Numbered from the stretch's first letter, positions 1 to 7,841 are shown. The stretch: DNA of 36,528 bases from Wenjunlia vitaminophila DSM 41686 (GCF_000380165.1 NZ_KB904692.1:1-36528), one strand, 5' to 3'. Notes: generated from the letters alone by a model not told the origin. Program-made: numbers and translations.

Positions 1-2558
1 GTCCAGAGTTGGATCTGGGTGCCGTCGGCGGTGTTCGCTCCGGCGACGTCCAGGCACTTGCCGTTCACGCCCCGCACCGCACCACCGCGCGGGCCGGCGG
101 TCGGGGTGCTGAACTGGAAGTCGTCCACGTCGAACAGGGCCCCGGCGCCGCCCCGGAAGACCAGGTACAGCGTGGTTGTCCCGGCGGGCCGGTTGGTCAG
201 CGCGGTGGTCACGTCCTGGAATGTCTCCCAGTCGCCGGTGACCGGCACGGTCACGGTGCCCAGCAGCGTCCCGGTGGGGGAACCCGACCGCACCTCGACG
301 GTGCCGCCGGCGCCGGCGGAGGAGACCCGGGCGGTGAACGCCGAGGCGTCGTCCAGGGCGTAGGGGGCGAAGGAGATCCAGTCCCCGTCCTCGATGTGGC
401 CGACGGTCTTCCCGCCGTGCGCGGCGGTGTGGTTGACGGTCTGCACGCCGGAGGACCCGCTGTGGTGCTCGGCCTGCCGGTGGCTGGGCTGGCTGGTGTT
501 CTGGTCGTGGGTGGTCAGCGGCGGCTGCCCGCCCGCGCCCGCGTCGGTGTACTCCGCGTCCCAGACGCCGTAGATGTTGGCGTTGGGGTCGTGTTCGCCG
601 TCGGCGATGGTCTGCAGGGTGCCGGTGCAGCCGGTGGCGGAGGTCTGGGGGTGGCCGTGGCTGTCGTGGCCGAGGATGAAGGTGACCTTCACGCGGGAGC
701 AGTCGACGGTGGCGTCCTCGGGGTCGGTCACGGTGACGCGGAAGGGGACCGCCGCGCCGGGGTCGATGATCCGGCCGTCCACCGGCAGGTCGAGGCGGAC
801 GGTCGGGGCGGTGTTGCCGACGGTGATCAGGACGGAAGCGGTGGCGCTCTTGCCGGTGGAGTCGGAGACGGTGAGCGTCGCCGGGTACTGGCCGTTGGTC
901 CGGTAGGTGTGGGTGGGGTTGGCGGCGGTCGAGGTGGCGCCGTCGCCGAAGGCCCAGGAGAAGGTGATCGGGTCGCCGTCCGGGTCCGAGCTCCCGGCCG
1001 AGGAGAACGAGACGTCCAGCGGCCCCGGTCCCGAGGTGCGGTTCGCGGTGGCCCTGGCCACCGGCGAGAAGCCGCCGGTGACGTGTTCTATGCGGTACAG
1101 CGCGGAGTTCTCGTCGCCGGCGAACGAACCGGTGCCGTAGTCCAGGACGTACAGCGCGCCGTCCGGCCCGAAGGCCATGTCCATCACCTGGGTGCCGGTC
1201 CAGGGGAAGGTGTTGATCGACTGGACGGTTCCGTCGCCGCCCTGCTCGATCCGGCGGATCCACCGTCGGCCGAACTCACCGGCGAAGAAGTCGCCGTCGT
1301 AGGCCTGCGGGAACTTCACGTCGGAGGTGGACGCCGCGTCGTACCGGTAGACCGGGCCGCCCATCGGGGACTCTGAGCCGTCGCCGAACTCGGGGACCGA
1401 CGCCCCGTCGTAGGGCACCCACGCCGGCTGGGCGGGCGGGAGGTCGGTCAGACCGGTGTTCCGCGGCGAGGTGTTCTTCGGCGCGGAGCAGTCGTAGGTG
1501 GCCCCCGAGGTGCCGGTGGCGAAGTCGTAGTCGACGTAGGCGTCGTTGTCGCCGGTGCAGTAGGGCCAGCCGAAGTTGCCGGCCCTGGTGATCCGGTTGA
1601 ACTCGACCTGCCCGGCCGGGCCGCGGGCGGGGTTGGCGGTGCCGGCGTCCGGCCCGTAGTCGCCGAGGTAGACGATGCCGGTCGGCCGGTCGACGCTCAT
1701 CCGGAACGGGTTGCGGAAGCCCATGGCGTAGATCTCGGGGCGTGTCTTCGGGGTGCCTGGTGGGAACAGGTTGCCGGCCGGCACCGTGTACGTGCCGTCG
1801 GCGTTCACCTTGATCCGCAGAACCTTGCCGCGCAGGTCGTTGGTGTTGGCGCTGGAACGCTGGGCGTCGTACGCGGGGTTGCGGGAGGCGCGCTCGTCGA
1901 GCGGTGCGTACCCGTCGGAGGCGAACGGGTTCGAGTCGTCTCCGGTGGACAGGTAGAGGTTGCCCGCGGCGTCGAAGTCGATGTCGCCGCCCACGTGGCA
2001 GCACATCCCGCGGGACGCCGGAACGTCCAGGATCTTCTTCTCGCTGGCCAGGTCGAGGGTCCCGGCGGTGCTGAGGGTGAACCGGGAGAGCCGGTTCACC
2101 CCGTCGAACCGGGCGAAGTCCGCCGCCGAGCCGTCGCTGGGGGCGTCCCCGGTCGGGGTGTCGAGCGGCACCGCGTAGTAGAGGTAGATGTACCGGTTGG
2201 TGGCGAAGCCCGGGTCGATGCCGATGCCCTGGAGCCCCTCCTCGTCGTGGCTGTAGACGGCGACCCGCCCGCTGACCCTGGTGGCGCCCTCGGCGTCGGT
2301 CAGCCGGAGCGTGCCGTCGCGGGAGGTGTGCAGCACCGAGCGGTCGGGCAGCACGGCCATGGTCATCGGCTCGCCGGTCTCGGCGACCCCCTTGGCGAGG
2401 GTGACCTGCTGGAACTGCTCGGCCTGCGACGTCACGGCCGGGCGGTGGGCGGTGGGCTCCGCCGCCGCGGAGCCCACCGGGGCCAGGAAGCCGGTGGCCA
2501 GGACGGCACAGACCAGGGCGGCCGGGGCGCGGAGGAGCCGGAACGGTTTCTTGCGCAA
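1..2558 (-). CDS. Secreted glucose/sorbosone dehydrogenase-like protein with PKD, CBM6 and ricin-type lectin parts (3' end cut by window)
   Basis: The minus-strand frame stays open for 852 codons and runs off the left edge, so the C-terminus is missing. I chose the TTG at 2556-2558 because a GGGAG box lies six bases upstream. Residues 1-33 look like a signal peptide (basic start, then a hydrophobic run ending in Ala-rich SAAAE). Residues about 50-490 resemble the PQQ-type glucose/sorbosone dehydrogenase beta-propeller, including MCCHVGGDIDFDAAGNLYLS near 185-204 and an FRNPFR motif near 281. A PKD domain follows (about 497-581, with WAFGDG). Residues about 695-817 resemble a CBM6 carbohydrate-binding module, and a ricin B-type lectin repeat begins near 829 (GKCLDVAG). 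The likely role is extracellular oxidation or binding of carbohydrate; the substrate cannot be read from the sequence. It is transcribed away from the macro-domain gene. Confidence 0.85.
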   Translation of the reverse strand, partial: MRKKPFRLLRAPAALVCAVLATGFLAPVGSAAAEPTAHRPAVTSQAEQFQQVTLAKGVAETGEPMTMAVLPDRSVLHTSRDGTLRLTDAEGATRVSGRVAVYSHDEEGLQGIGIDPGFATNRYIYLYYAVPLDTPTGDAPSDGSAADFARFDGVNRLSRFTLSTAGTLDLASEKKILDVPASRGMCCHVGGDIDFDAAGNLYLSTGDDSNPFASDGYAPLDERASRNPAYDAQRSSANTNDLRGKVLRIKVNADGTYTVPAGNLFPPGTPKTRPEIYAMGFRNPFRMSVDRPTGIVYLGDYGPDAGTANPARGPAGQVEFNRITRAGNFGWPYCTGDNDAYVDYDFATGTSGATYDCSAPKNTSPRNTGLTDLPPAQPAWVPYDGASVPEFGDGSESPMGGPVYRYDAASTSDVKFPQAYDGDFFAGEFGRRWIRRIEQGGDGTVQSINTFPWTGTQVMDMAFGPDGALYVLDYGTGSFAGDENSALYRIEHVTGGFSPVARATANRTSGPGPLDVSFSSAGSSDPDGDPITFSWAFGDGATSTAANPTHTYRTNGQYPATLTVSDSTGKSATASVLITVGNTAPTVRLDLPVDGRIIDPGAAVPFRVTVTDPEDATVDCSRVKVTFILGHDSHGHPQTSATGCTGTLQTIADGEHDPNANIYGVWDAEYTDAGAGGQPPLTTHDQNTSQPSHRQAEHHSGSSGVQTVNHTAAHGGKTVGHIEDGDWISFAPYALDDASAFTARVSSAGAGGTVEVRSGSPTGTLLGTVTVPVTGDWETFQDVTTALTNRPAGTTTLYLVFRGGAGALFDVDDFQFSTPTAGPRGGAVRGVNGKCLDVAGANTADGTQIQLW

Positions 2559-2895
2559 GGGGGTCTCCCAGGGACTCGGGGTCAGCGGGCCGGGGGTGAG
2601 GCCGGCCGGGGTGGGACAGCGGACGCCGCCGGGCCGGGGCTGCGCGGAGAAGGGTGCGGCCGGAGGCGGGGGCACGTGGACTCCGGTGCGCGTGGAGGCG
2701 GGTGCGCCGGGAGCCGGTGCGACGAGGATCAGGCGGGACCAGAACCAGCAGACTGGCAGGTTCATTTCAATAATCGGAGAAGTGGGACCGGTCCACAAGC
2801 TTCTTTCGCGCAATTCGTGAGATCTTTCTCTGCGCGCTGGACAAAGCTGCCCGGGGTGCGGCCCCGCCCCCCGGACGACGTGCGATCATCACCGG
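2559..2895. other. Intergenic region with a 10-bp palindrome
   Basis: No convincing gene is seen in these 337 bases between two divergent genes. It contains a perfect palindrome GGACCGGTCC at 2785-2794, within GTGGGACCGGTCCAC (2782-2796), which also has matching outer arms GTGG and CCAC. The position, about 225 bases before the dehydrogenase start, could suit a LacI- or GntR-type operator for a carbohydrate gene. That role is inferred from shape only. Confidence 0.35.
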
Positions 2896-3420
2896 ATGAC
2901 GGACATCACGCTGGTCCGAGGGGACATCACCGAACAGGCCGTGGACGCCGTGGTGAACGCGGCCAACTCGTCGCTGCTCGGCGGCGGCGGGGTGGACGGG
3001 GCGATCCACCGCAGGGGCGGCCCGCAGATCCTCGCCGCCTGCAGGGAGCTGCGATCCAGCCAGTACGGCCGCGGCCTGCCCGCAGGCCAGGCCGTCGCCA
3101 CCACCGCCGGCCGGCTCCCGGCCCGCTGGGTGATCCACACCGTCGGCCCCGTCCACTCCGAGCAGGAGGACCGCTCCGCCCTGCTCGCCTCCTGCCACCG
3201 AGAGTCGCTGCGCCGCGCCGACGAGCTCGGCGCCGAGACGGTGGCCTTCCCCGCGATCTCCACCGGCGTCTACCGCTGGCCCCTGGCCGACGCCGCCCGG
3301 ATCGCCCTGACCACGGTGCGGCAGACCCAGACGCGCGTGATCGAGGTGCGGTTCGTGCTCTTCGACGACCCGGCGTACACGGTCTTCCGGGACACCCTCG
3401 ACGCCCTCGGCCCGGCCTGA
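2896..3420 (+). CDS. Macro-domain protein, O-acetyl-ADP-ribose deacetylase type
   Basis: The protein has 174 residues, which is a normal length for a single stand-alone macro domain of the MacroD/YmdB group. It starts with the typical strand and loop ITLVRGDITEQAVDAVVNAANSSLLGGGGVDGAIH, where the Asn-Ala-Ala-Asn and the Gly-rich loop bind ADP-ribose. A second signature is FPAISTGVYRWP near residue 115. Members hydrolyse O-acetyl-ADP-ribose or remove ADP-ribose from acidic residues in the cytoplasm. No clear ribosome binding site precedes the ATG; GATCAT lies six bases upstream and might be a weak -10 box of a leaderless message. The vanX remnant starts one base after the stop codon. Confidence 0.9.
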   Translation: MTDITLVRGDITEQAVDAVVNAANSSLLGGGGVDGAIHRRGGPQILAACRELRSSQYGRGLPAGQAVATTAGRLPARWVIHTVGPVHSEQEDRSALLASCHRESLRRADELGAETVAFPAISTGVYRWPLADAARIALTTVRQTQTRVIEVRFVLFDDPAYTVFRDTLDALGPA

Positions 3421-3421
3421 C

Positions 3422-3712
3422 GTCACGGATGTCGCCGCCAGGTCGGGACACGGTCGGGGCGGCACCGTTGACCTGACGCTCCACCACCTGGCCACCGGCG
3501 GACTCGCTCCCACGGGTGGTGACCACAACCTGATGGATGCGATCTCGCATCACGGAGCGAAAGGGATCACGCAGGTGGAGGTGGAAAACCGGCAGTGCCT
3601 CCGTTCCGTCAGGGAAGCCTGCGGTTTCAGCTCATACGATTGCGAGTGGTGGCACTACACACTGATGGGTGGACCTTACCCGGACACCTGTTTTGATTTT
3701 CCCGTCGCGTGA
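3422..3712 (+). pseudogene. C-terminal remnant of a VanX-type D-Ala-D-Ala dipeptidase (5' part lost)
   Basis: The frame ending at TGA 3710-3712 translates to about 96 residues that follow the C-terminal half of VanX/DdpX (peptidase family M15D). The zinc motif appears as SGHGRGGTVDLTL, with the His and Asp ligands. The catalytic Glu and third zinc His appear in CEWWHYTL, and the end reads PYPDTCFDFPVA. The roughly 110 N-terminal residues of a normal 200-residue dipeptidase are missing, because the reading frame runs straight back into the macro-domain gene. No suitable start codon or ribosome binding site is seen. Base composition is visibly less GC-rich than in the neighbours, for example around 3640-3705. 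I read it as the leftover of a deletion. Its last 37 bases overlap the 3' end of the facing methyltransferase gene. Confidence 0.8.
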
Positions 3713-4584
3713 GTCGGGCGCGCGCCGGCCGCGGCACGGGCGGGGTGGTTCAGAAGTCGTCGTGCTGTTGCGGGTGGCCTCGTCAGGGGGGCGCCCCACC
3801 CCCGCGGTGCCAGCGCCGCCCAGGCCACCGTGACCTCGCCCTGCCGCCAGCGGGCCGGACCGTCCAGCACCGGCCAGTCGCCGGCCACGGAACGCACCGC
3901 ACCGATCCACCGCTGCCGGGCTCCGAACGCCCGCAGCGGGGCCGCGGCGTTCCAGGCCCGGTCGAGGTCGCGCAGGAAGGAGTGGACCGGCTCCCCGGGG
4001 ACATTGCGGTGGATCAGCGCCTTGGGCAACCGTTCGGCCAGGTCGGACGGGGTGTCCAGGGAACCGAGCCGGGCCGCGAAGGTCACCGTGCGAGGCCCTG
4101 AGGGACCCAGCGCCACCCACACGTGACGCCGGCCGACCTCGTCGCAGGTGCCCTCCACCAGCAGACCCCCCGGGGCCAGCCGTGCGCACAGGGCGGCCCA
4201 CGCCGTGCGCACCTCGCCCTCGTCGTACTGGCGCAGCACGTTCGCCGCCCTGATCACCGCGGGCCTGCGTCCGGGCAGGGGCACCTCGAAGCCGCCGCGT
4301 CGGAAGGTCAGCCCGGTGCGGGCGTACGGCAGAGCGGCGGCCACCCGTTCCGGGTCGATCTCCACCCCGACCACCTCGGCGTCCGGGCGGACCCGACGCA
4401 CCTGGTCCAGCAACTCCACCGCGGTCCACGGGGCGGCGCCGTACCCGAGGTCCACCGCGACCGGGTCGGCGGCGCGCCTGAGCACCGGGGCGTGCACGGT
4501 GGTGATCCAACGGTCCATGCGCCGCAGCCGGTTGGGATGGGTGGTGCCCCGGGTCACGGTGCCCAGGGGCCGCCCGGGTCTCAT
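3676..4584 (-). CDS. Class I SAM-dependent methyltransferase
   Basis: The product has 302 residues. A SAM-binding motif I is seen as VDLGYGAAPWTAVEL (about residues 44-58), with the acidic residue of motif II in VGVEIDPER (about 73-81). I start at ATG 4584, which has GAGG nine bases upstream, rather than at the further upstream ATG of the same frame, which would run into the mshA control region. From memory, a gene of this type sits divergently from mshA in Streptomyces. The substrate is unknown. The last residues (GKSKQVSG) are encoded on the strand opposite the vanX remnant, so the C-terminus may have been altered by the event that truncated that gene. Confidence 0.8.
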   Translation of the reverse strand: MRPGRPLGTVTRGTTHPNRLRRMDRWITTVHAPVLRRAADPVAVDLGYGAAPWTAVELLDQVRRVRPDAEVVGVEIDPERVAAALPYARTGLTFRRGGFEVPLPGRRPAVIRAANVLRQYDEGEVRTAWAALCARLAPGGLLVEGTCDEVGRRHVWVALGPSGPRTVTFAARLGSLDTPSDLAERLPKALIHRNVPGEPVHSFLRDLDRAWNAAAPLRAFGARQRWIGAVRSVAGDWPVLDGPARWRQGEVTVAWAALAPRGWGAPLTRPPATARRLLNHPARAAAGARPTHATGKSKQVSG

Positions 4585-4657
4585 GGCGGGAGCCTCATGC
4601 CAACAGCCTAGGAAAGCTCCAAGGATCCCCACGACTTTCATAACGATTAGGCAAAAC

Positions 4658-4686
4658 GGAAATGCGAAAGGGGTCTGTTGGTGTTG
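4658..4686 (+). promoter_or_regulatory. Possible SigR-type promoter of mshA
   Basis: GGAAAT at 4658-4663 is followed after 19 bases by GTTG at 4683-4686. This resembles the SigR promoter pattern (GGGAAT, about 18 bases, GTT) used for thiol-oxidative-stress genes in Streptomyces. Mycothiol genes including mshA are reported SigR targets there. The match is imperfect and the spacing is one base long. Confidence 0.4.
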
Positions 4687-4722
4687 GAGCGGCCGGACCA
4701 GAGGAACGGGGCCGGATGCTGT

Positions 4723-4738
4723 CGAGCAACGTTGCTCG
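4723..4738. promoter_or_regulatory. 16-bp perfect palindrome upstream of mshA
   Basis: CGAGCAACGTTGCTCG is a perfect inverted repeat ending 34 bases before the mshA start codon and 19 bases before its AGGAGG. If the upstream SigR-like promoter is real, it lies just downstream of the transcription start, where a repressor or an RNA hairpin would act. I do not recognise the regulator. Confidence 0.5.
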
Positions 4739-4772
4739 GGGCGCAACCGCGCAACACAGGAGGTCGCTCGAC

Positions 4773-6116
4773 GTGAGCCAGCACGTTGCCCGACTGCAGA
4801 GGCGTGCGGGTGCACGCCAGGTTGTGCGTCCACTCCGCCCCCCGGCGGCCGAGGGGCGTCCCCGCCGGGTCGCCATGCTCAGCGTCCACACGTCGCCGCT
4901 GCACCAGGCCGGCACCGGTGACGCCGGCGGGATGAACGTCTACATCGTGGAGCTGTCCACCTGCCTGGCCCGGCTCGGCGTCGAGGTGGAGATCTTCACC
5001 CGGGCCACCAGCGCCGCGCTGCCGCCGACCGTGGAACTCGCCCCCGGGGTGCTGGTCCGGCACGTGGACGCGGGGCCCTACGAGGGGCTGGCCAAGGAGG
5101 ACCTCCCCAGGCAGTTGTGCGCGTTCACCCACGGGGTGCTCACCACCGAGGCCGCGCACCGACCCGGCCACTACGACCTGGTGCACTCGCACTACTGGCT
5201 GTCGGGGAGCGTCGGCTGGCGGGTCGCGCAACGTTGGGGCGTGCCGCTCGTCCACACCATGCACACCATGGCCAAGGTCAAGAACGCCGCCCTGGCGGAG
5301 GGCGACGTGCCCGAGCCGGCGGCGCGGATCATCGGCGAGAGCCATGTGGTCTTCGCCGCGGACCGGTTGATCGCCAACACGGCCGAGGAGGCCCACGACC
5401 TGGCCCACCACTACGGCGCCAGGGCCGGACAGATAGCGGTGGTGCACCCCGGGGTCAACCTGGACGTGTTCCGCCCCGCCGACGGAAGGGCAGCCGCCCG
5501 GCGCCGCCTCGGGCTGCCACAGGACGCGTTCGTCCCGCTGTTCGCCGGCCGTATCCAGCCGCTCAAGGCGCCGGACGTGCTGCTCCGCGCCGCCGCCCGG
5601 CTGGTGGCGGACGACCCCGGGCTGCGCCGCAGGCTGGTCCTGCCCATCGTCGGCGGCCCGAGCGGCAGCGGCCTCGCCAAGCCGGAGCGGCTGCACAAGC
5701 TCGCGGCCAGGCTGGGGCTGTGCGACGTGGTGCGGTTCCAACCACCGGTCACCCAACAGGAGCTGGCTGACTGGTACCGGGCCGCGACCGTTCTGGTCAC
5801 CCCCTCCTACAGCGAGTCCTTCGGCCTGGTCGCCCTGGAGGCGCAGGCGTGCGGCACCCCGGTGGTCGCCGCGGCGGTCGGCGGCCTGCCGGTGGCGGTG
5901 CGCGACGGGGTGACCGGGTACCTGGTGAGGGGGCACGACCCCGCGGGGTACGCGGCGGCGCTGCGCCGTTTCGTGGACGTGCCCGCCCTCGCCCGGGACC
6001 TGGGCACGGCCGCGGCCCGGCACGCCCGGGACTTCGGGTGGGGGTCCGCCGCGTCGGCGATGGCCGCGGTCTACTCCGAGGCGGCGCGCCGCGGCCACGC
6101 TGCCGAACCGGCCTGA
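4773..6116 (+). CDS. mshA: D-inositol-3-phosphate glycosyltransferase (first step of mycothiol synthesis)
   Basis: MshA joins GlcNAc from UDP-GlcNAc to 1-L-myo-inositol 1-phosphate, the first step of mycothiol synthesis in the cytoplasm. The GTG at 4773 is preferred because AGGAGG stands nine bases upstream (4758-4763) and the protein then starts MSQHVARL, as known MshA proteins do. The product has 447 residues. Visible family signatures are [27 protein letters not shown] near the N-terminus, the [15 protein letters not shown] strand, [14 protein letters not shown], and the GT4 C-terminal motif [20 protein letters not shown] containing the nucleotide-sugar-binding Glu residues. The gene is divergent from the methyltransferase gene and followed by the ybjN-like gene. 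Confidence 0.95.
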   Translation: MSQHVARLQRRAGARQVVRPLRPPAAEGRPRRVAMLSVHTSPLHQAGTGDAGGMNVYIVELSTCLARLGVEVEIFTRATSAALPPTVELAPGVLVRHVDAGPYEGLAKEDLPRQLCAFTHGVLTTEAAHRPGHYDLVHSHYWLSGSVGWRVAQRWGVPLVHTMHTMAKVKNAALAEGDVPEPAARIIGESHVVFAADRLIANTAEEAHDLAHHYGARAGQIAVVHPGVNLDVFRPADGRAAARRRLGLPQDAFVPLFAGRIQPLKAPDVLLRAAARLVADDPGLRRRLVLPIVGGPSGSGLAKPERLHKLAARLGLCDVVRFQPPVTQQELADWYRAATVLVTPSYSESFGLVALEAQACGTPVVAAAVGGLPVAVRDGVTGYLVRGHDPAGYAAALRRFVDVPALARDLGTAAARHARDFGWGSAASAMAAVYSEAARRGHAAEPA

Positions 6117-6169
6117 CCCGGCCACGTGGGAAGGCCGCGGCGGACGGCGTTACCCCATCAGACAGGCCC

Positions 6170-6175
6170 TAAGCT
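6170..6175 (+). promoter_or_regulatory. -10 box (TAAGCT), leaderless start of the ybjN-like gene
   Basis: TAAGCT lies six bases before the ATG at 6182 and no ribosome binding site is present. Transcription from this box would begin at or next to the start codon. Confidence 0.55.
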
Positions 6176-6181
6176 CGGACC

Positions 6182-6700
6182 ATGCCGGAAGCAGAGACCG
6201 CGGAGCGGGTGGCACGGGTCGTCCGACGCACGCTGGAGGAGGCGGAGCTCGAGTTCGAGCAGCCCGGACCGGGCACCTTCGTCGTCACCCTGCCCGGCAC
6301 CCGCAAGCTCGCCACCACCTGCTCGCTGGTGGTGGGGCAGCACACCCTGTCCCTCAACGCGTTCGTGGTGCGCCGCCCCGACGAGAACCACGAGGCCGTC
6401 TACCGCTGGCTGCTCGAGCGCAACACCCGGCTCTACGGCGTCGCCTACGCGATCGACCGGCTCGGCGACGTCTACCTGGTCGGCAAGCTGTCGCTGGCCG
6501 CGGTCACCCCCGAGGAGGTGGACCGACTGCTCGGCGCGGTCCTGGAGAACGCGGACGGCAGCTTCAACACCCTGCTGGAGCTGGGGTTCGCCGGCTCCAT
6601 CCGCAGGGAGTGGGAGTGGCGGGTCAAACGCGGCGAGTCGCTGCGCAACCTCGAGGCGTTCGCGCACCTGACCGACCCGGAGCAGCGTCCACGGCCGTAG
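6182..6700 (+). CDS. YbjN-domain protein
   Basis: The product has 172 residues and resembles the YbjN family (putative bacterial sensory transduction regulator), small cytoplasmic proteins with a fold like type III secretion chaperones and no known catalytic activity. Typical stretches are an N-terminal helix, then RKLATTCSLVVGQHTLSLNAFVVRRPDENHEAVYRWLLERN, and GVAYAIDRLGDVYLVGKL. It sits between mshA and gpmA, an order I remember from Streptomyces genomes. The exact role is unknown. The start is set by the -10 box just upstream. Confidence 0.8.
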   Translation: MPEAETAERVARVVRRTLEEAELEFEQPGPGTFVVTLPGTRKLATTCSLVVGQHTLSLNAFVVRRPDENHEAVYRWLLERNTRLYGVAYAIDRLGDVYLVGKLSLAAVTPEEVDRLLGAVLENADGSFNTLLELGFAGSIRREWEWRVKRGESLRNLEAFAHLTDPEQRPRP

Positions 6701-6747
6701 CCGGTTGCGTCCGGCTACCACCGGAATGTCGGTGAACCGGCATGGCC

Positions 6748-6753
6748 TAGGCT
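6748..6753 (+). promoter_or_regulatory. -10 box (TAGGCT), leaderless start of gpmA
   Basis: TAGGCT is separated from the gpmA ATG (6761) by seven bases. No Shine-Dalgarno sequence is seen, so a leaderless transcript is likely. Confidence 0.55.
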
Positions 6754-6760
6754 CAGCACC

Positions 6761-7519
6761 ATGGCCGACGCTCCTTACCAACTGATCCTCCTCCGCCACG
6801 GCGAGAGCGAGTGGAACGCCAAGAACCTGTTCACCGGGTGGGTTGACGTCAACCTCAACGCCAAGGGCGAGGAGGAGGCCGTCCGCGGCGGTGAGCTGCT
6901 GCGTGACGAGGGGCTGCTCCCCGACGTCGTCCACACCTCCGTGCTCCGCCGGGCGATCCGCACCGCAGCCCTGGCGCTGGACGCCGCGGACCGACACTGG
7001 ATTCCGGTGCGCCGCTCCTGGCGGCTCAACGAGCGGCACTACGGCGCGCTCCAGGGCAAGGACAAGGCGCAGACACTCGCCGAGTTCGGCGAGGAGCAGT
7101 TCGCCCGCTGGCGCCGCTCCTATGACACCCCACCCCCGCGGCTCGCCGACGACTCGGAGTTCTCGCAGGTCAACGACGCCCGCTACGCCGTGATCCCCCC
7201 CGAACTGCGTCCGCGGACCGAGTGCCTGAAGGACGTCGTCGAACGGATGCTGCCGTACTGGTACGACGCCATCGTCCCGGACCTGCTCACCGGGCGGACC
7301 GTGCTGGTGGTTGCGCACGGCAACAGCCTGCGCGGCCTGGTCAAGCACCTCGACGGCATCTCGGACGCCGACATCGCGGGACTGAACATCCCCACCGGCA
7401 TCCCGCTCCGGTACGAGCTGGACAGCGAGTTCCACCCGGTCACCAAGGGCGGGACCTACCTGGACCCGCAGGCGGCGGCAGCGGCCATCGAGGCGGTCAA
7501 GAACCAGGGCCGCAAGTAG
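6761..7519 (+). CDS. gpmA: 2,3-bisphosphoglycerate-dependent phosphoglycerate mutase
   Basis: The enzyme interconverts 3- and 2-phosphoglycerate in glycolysis and gluconeogenesis. The 252-residue length fits the cofactor-dependent family. The catalytic His is in [25 protein letters not shown] at the N-terminus. Further signatures are [19 protein letters not shown] and the second catalytic His in [19 protein letters not shown]. The ATG at 6761 follows a -10 box by seven bases. A strong hairpin follows the gene. Confidence 0.96.
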   Translation: MADAPYQLILLRHGESEWNAKNLFTGWVDVNLNAKGEEEAVRGGELLRDEGLLPDVVHTSVLRRAIRTAALALDAADRHWIPVRRSWRLNERHYGALQGKDKAQTLAEFGEEQFARWRRSYDTPPPRLADDSEFSQVNDARYAVIPPELRPRTECLKDVVERMLPYWYDAIVPDLLTGRTVLVVAHGNSLRGLVKHLDGISDADIAGLNIPTGIPLRYELDSEFHPVTKGGTYLDPQAAAAAIEAVKNQGRK

Positions 7520-7549
7520 CAGCGGCGGAGAAGGGCAGCGGACACGTGC

Positions 7550-7583
7550 GCCCCGCTCCGGCCCGTCGGGGCCGGAGCGGGGC
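7550..7583. terminator. Bidirectional hairpin terminator after gpmA
   Basis: GCCCCGCTCCGGCCC (7550-7564) pairs perfectly over 15 bp with 7569-7583 around a four-base loop. It lies 31 bases past the gpmA stop and also beyond the end of the facing Cys-rich gene. There is no T-tract, as is common in this group. Confidence 0.75.
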
Positions 7584-7673
7584 GGTCACCGCCGTGCGGC
7601 GATGACCACAGCGGGGCGGTTGCCGCGGTGGGGCCCGACGGGCCCGTCACCGACGCGGGGAGGCGTCATCCGG

Positions 7674-7841
7674 TCAGCCGCAGCCGCCACCGCACGAGCA
7701 GGAGCCGCCGGACTGGCAGCCGCAGCCGCACGAGGGGCCGCAGCTACAGGAAGAGGCGGCGAGGAGCGCCACCTCGGGGCGCGGGTGCGCGGGTATCTCG
7801 GGTCGGACGTGCTCGCCGGTGCGGGTGGGGGAGTTCGGCAT
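7674..7841 (-). CDS. Small Cys/Gly/Ser-rich peptide of unknown function (metallothionein-like or RiPP-precursor-like)
   Basis: A 55-codon gene starts at ATG 7841 with a near-perfect AGGAGG five to six bases upstream. Residues 1-31 contain no Cys and read like a leader (MPNSPTRTGEHVRPEIPAHP, then a hydrophobic VALLAAS). The last 24 residues hold eight Cys and otherwise almost only Gly and Ser, in the pattern SCSCGPSCGCGCQ then a second CSC and a final GGGCG. Two readings fit. It may be a small metal-binding protein of metallothionein type. Alternatively it may be the precursor of a modified peptide, because a Cys-free leader with a Gly/Ser/Cys core is the layout of thiazole/oxazole precursors such as microcin B17. 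No YcaO, dehydrogenase or lanthipeptide enzyme lies in this window, which weakens the second reading. The gene faces gpmA and lies downstream of phoU on the same strand. Confidence 0.75.
   Translation of the reverse strand: MPNSPTRTGEHVRPEIPAHPRPEVALLAASSCSCGPSCGCGCQSGGSCSCGGGCG

Noticed and set aside
9-1376. 455-codon plus-strand frame
   Set aside because: It is the antisense shadow of the secreted dehydrogenase gene; its translation is Gly/Val/Arg-rich without any domain, whereas the minus frame shows clear domains.
1276-2004. 242-codon minus-strand frame with Arg-rich translation
   Set aside because: It lies in another frame of the same strand inside the dehydrogenase gene and reads only Arg/Pro/Leu-rich sequence.
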